Translations under genes and position numbers: made by a program | Assembly: GCF_030445035.2 (NCBI RefSeq) | Contig: NC_080680.1 | Location: 117,144,228-117,208,227, forward strand | Reading direction: 5' to 3' | Length of the DNA: 64,000 bases | Source: Dasypus novemcinctus | Taxonomy: Eukaryota > Chordata > Mammalia > Cingulata > Dasypodidae | The notes under the pieces: model-generated | Databases searched by the model: none | What the model was told of the DNA's origin: nothing | The model's input: only the letters and a program-made list of their open reading frames with translations | In this document: positions 61,840 to 64,000 of the stretch, in pieces | Layout of the letters: the number at the start of each line of letters is the position of its first letter | Numbering within the stretch: position 1 is the stretch's first letter

Positions 61840-62350
61840 CAAAGAGCTTGACTCCTCTTAGTCTTCACAATGACCATTTCTCAAAACTGTGTAATATCCA
61901 GTTATGTTAATGTACCATAATTTAGTAAGCCTTTCCCTGTTGTTGAACATCAATTCTATTATAGATAATGCTGCACAGAATAGTCTCTGTGCACATGTCT
62001 TTTTGCTTTGTTCAATTACTCCCTTAGGAGGAATTTCCTATGGTGGAATTATTGTATCAAGGACATGAAAATATTTGATTTTTGCTACATATTGCTGTAT
62101 TTCTTTGAGAAGAATTGTATTAATCTATAGTGATATGAGCAGAATATGAATGTATCAGTTTAATGATGACTTCACATTGTATGCTGTCACCTTTGGTAAT
62201 AATTTATTGGTCATTATTGAAATGTTTTAAACTGCTGTCACCATTTTATTTAAAAATTGCCTTTAATAATAGTATCTCTATAGGTGTGTCAGTATTAGTA
62301 TATTTTTGGTGGTAATTCTAATTTATCTTTGCATGAACATTAGTCTTTCT
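61840..62350 (-). repeat. Old L1 3' region
   Basis: Minus-orientation L1: 'atgtaccataatttagtaag', 'cctttccctgttgttgaaca', 'ggaggaatttcctatggtgg' and 'gaattattgtatcaaggaca'. Confidence 0.6.
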
Positions 62351-62399
62351 TACAAAGTTGAAGAAATATTTGAGATGAGTTTATGACTGGCACTTATGA

Positions 62400-63684
62400 C
62401 AAGGAAGAGTTACTGTTTTAGGATGTTGGATGGGAAGGCATTTGGGACAGGGTGCACCTGGGGCAGTCTTCTAGAGAATGTGTGAGTAATCATTTTGTCA
62501 TAATGAGTCATATCGGTGGGGGGAGACCAATATAATGAGTGGGAAGGAGTTCAACTCCCATGCTGGGGAGGCTTGATATGGTCTCAGACAGAGGGGAGTG
62601 TGTCTCTTGAGAACAAGGGTGGTTCCTAATAGAGGAGGACAGACTAGAATATCAAGCCCTCAGTGTTGTTGCAAGTATCTATGAATCTTGCCCTTCAAGG
62701 AGTGAAGCCTGGTGGTCACCGTGGTCCCTGAGGGAAGGGGGAGGGAGGAATAGAGTAGATGGAAGAGGGGGTATTAAGGGGGAAATGGAAGTGTTCTGCA
62801 TGATCTTCCCATGATGGATACAGGCCATGTTAAATTTCATCAAAAATTTATGAAAGTGTATGGTCTAAAGTGTAAACCATAATGTGAACCATTTGACCAT
62901 GGTTAGTAGCTGTTTCAATATTTGTACATCAGTTGTAACAAATGTATGATCCACATGTAAAAAGGTTATTAATAGGGAAGGGGGGAAAGGGGGAGGATGT
63001 TGGGTATATGGGAGTGCCCTATATTCTGTATATGACTGTACTGTGACCTAAAACTTCTTTGAAGACTAAATGAAAAAAGTCAGATACTGGGGAAGAAATA
63101 GAAGAAAATATCACTGTACATACAGGACAACTGATATTACAATGATGAAAGGCAAAATCTCAAATTTAAAAAAATACATATTTTTCATTTTTTTACTACC
63201 TCCATTTTTTTTCTTTAATTTTTCTAAATTATGTATTTTATTTCATATGTTTAAAACTATAATTATTATTTCATTTTCCTATTAATTGAATTTGACAATA
63301 TTTTTGGCTTCATTTTTGAAGAAGTTTTGGATCACAGAAGGGTTGCAGTTATGGCAGGGAAATACCATTGGTGTGGGGTGTCAGTGATGGGGAAATACAT
63401 GGGAGGAAGTTACCTGGGCATACATATAAGGTATATAAATATGTTCAAATGTTCATGGGGCATTGCCATAGTGGGTAGAGATTCACACAATGACTAAAAG
63501 AATATTAAATTCTCATCCTGGGGAGCTCTGCCACATTCTGTAATGGAGCAACAACAATCTCCCAAGTACAGGGTCAGTGACTAGTGAAGAAGGATGGTCC
63601 ATTGATGGGCCCTTTATATTGATGATGATCCTTATGAGCCTTTTGCTCTTGAATTTGCAACTTAGCCTAGTACTGTAGGATGCC
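62400..63684 (+). mobile_element. Long-UTR retroposon (copy G), truncated by an LTR
   Basis: Plus-strand copy. Shared with copy B: 'gtgtaaaccataatgtgaac', 'ggtatatgggagtgccctat', 'gttttggatcacagaagggt', 'acaatctcccaagtacaggg' and the 'cttttgctcttgaatttgca' end. It extends about 300 bases further 5' than copy B does. Diverged, so older. The LTR at 63,685 begins directly where its sequence stops. Confidence 0.7.
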
Positions 63685-64000
63685 TGTAGCAGTTTGATAT
63701 AATTGATGAATTCCGAAAAGAAATATTGGATTATATTTGTAATCTGATCTGTACCTGGGCATGATTGAGTTATGATTAGGGCATTGACTCCCCACCCCTT
63801 GGTGGGTGGGGACTCACAGAGAAAAGGCATGGCAAAGAACAGACCTGAGGACTTTTAGTTGGAGTTTTGATTTTGGAGTTTGATGCTGAAGACTTAAACT
63901 AGAGCCCTGGGAAGTCAGCACACCGAGGAAAGAGAAGCCAGCCCCAGGAAGGAAGGAATCTTGAAGCCAGAGTAAAAAGCAAACCCCAGGAACGTAGGAA
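63685..64000 (+). mobile_element. ERVL/MaLR-like LTR, cut by window end
   Basis: Starts TGTAGCAGTTTGATATAATT and follows the family through 'gggcattgactccccacccc', 'ttggtgggtggggactcaca' and 'gaaaaggcatggcaaagaac'. The 3' half lies beyond the window, so whether it is solo or attached to internal sequence is unknown. A minus-strand frame at 63,513-63,830 is spurious. Confidence 0.9.

Overview
The window looks like non-coding, repeat-rich DNA of a placental mammal, most likely an armadillo (Xenarthra, Dasypus type). The main evidence is several copies of a SINE with a tRNA-like head, a Pol III A box (TGGCCCAGTGG), a B box (GGTTCAAACCC) and an AATAAA plus short-A tail. I recognise this as the armadillo DAS SINE group, described as derived from tRNA-Ala. 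Ancient mammal-wide repeats (MIR, L2, MER5A-like, MaLR-like LTRs) and young L1 insertions fit the same source. I find no intact protein-coding gene. No reading frame in the window looks like a functional gene; the longest are parts of a dead chaperonin copy or fall inside repeats.

Layout. 1-14 kb: AT-rich unique sequence with MIRs, MaLR-like LTRs and one short L1-mobilised insert at 1,957-2,183. 14.47-17.07 kb: a 5'-truncated L1-mobilised element that carried 311 bases of its former downstream flank with it (3' transduction), bounded by a 16-base target duplication. 17.1-18.3 kb: an L2 split by an LTR. 18.6-19.2 kb: a broken retrocopy of ribosomal protein gene RPL9. 19.7-22.9 kb: nested ancient repeats. 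23.2-25.1 kb: an LTR and a further long-tail retroposon. 26.2-32.3 kb: an almost complete but decayed L1. 34.9-36.9 kb: three SINEs. 37.4-38.1 kb: a retroposon. 38.8-43.0 kb: a second L1, deleted internally, with tandem units in its 5'UTR and a palindrome in its 3'UTR. 45.7-53.3 kb: more SINEs, old L1 pieces and LTRs, many nested. 53.9-56.5 kb: a nearly full-length processed pseudogene of HSPD1 (mitochondrial Hsp60), itself broken by a later retroposon. 56.5-64 kb: a (TATAA)n microsatellite, old L1 pieces, MaLR-like LTRs and another copy of the long-tail retroposon, which is cut by an LTR running off the window end.

How it fits together. Almost everything was built by L1-type target-primed reverse transcription: the L1s, the SINEs, the HSPD1 and RPL9 retrocopies and the poly(A)-tailed long-UTR family. 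The other contribution is from ERVL/MaLR-like LTRs with 5-base duplications. Many insertions sit inside older ones, so relative ages can be read directly. The most notable item is the 3'-transducing element. The most distinctive family is a poly(A)-tailed retroposon with more than 2 kb of non-coding 3' sequence, present in eight places. Named gene assignments (HSPD1, RPL9) and repeat families rest on my recall of their sequences; I ran no search.
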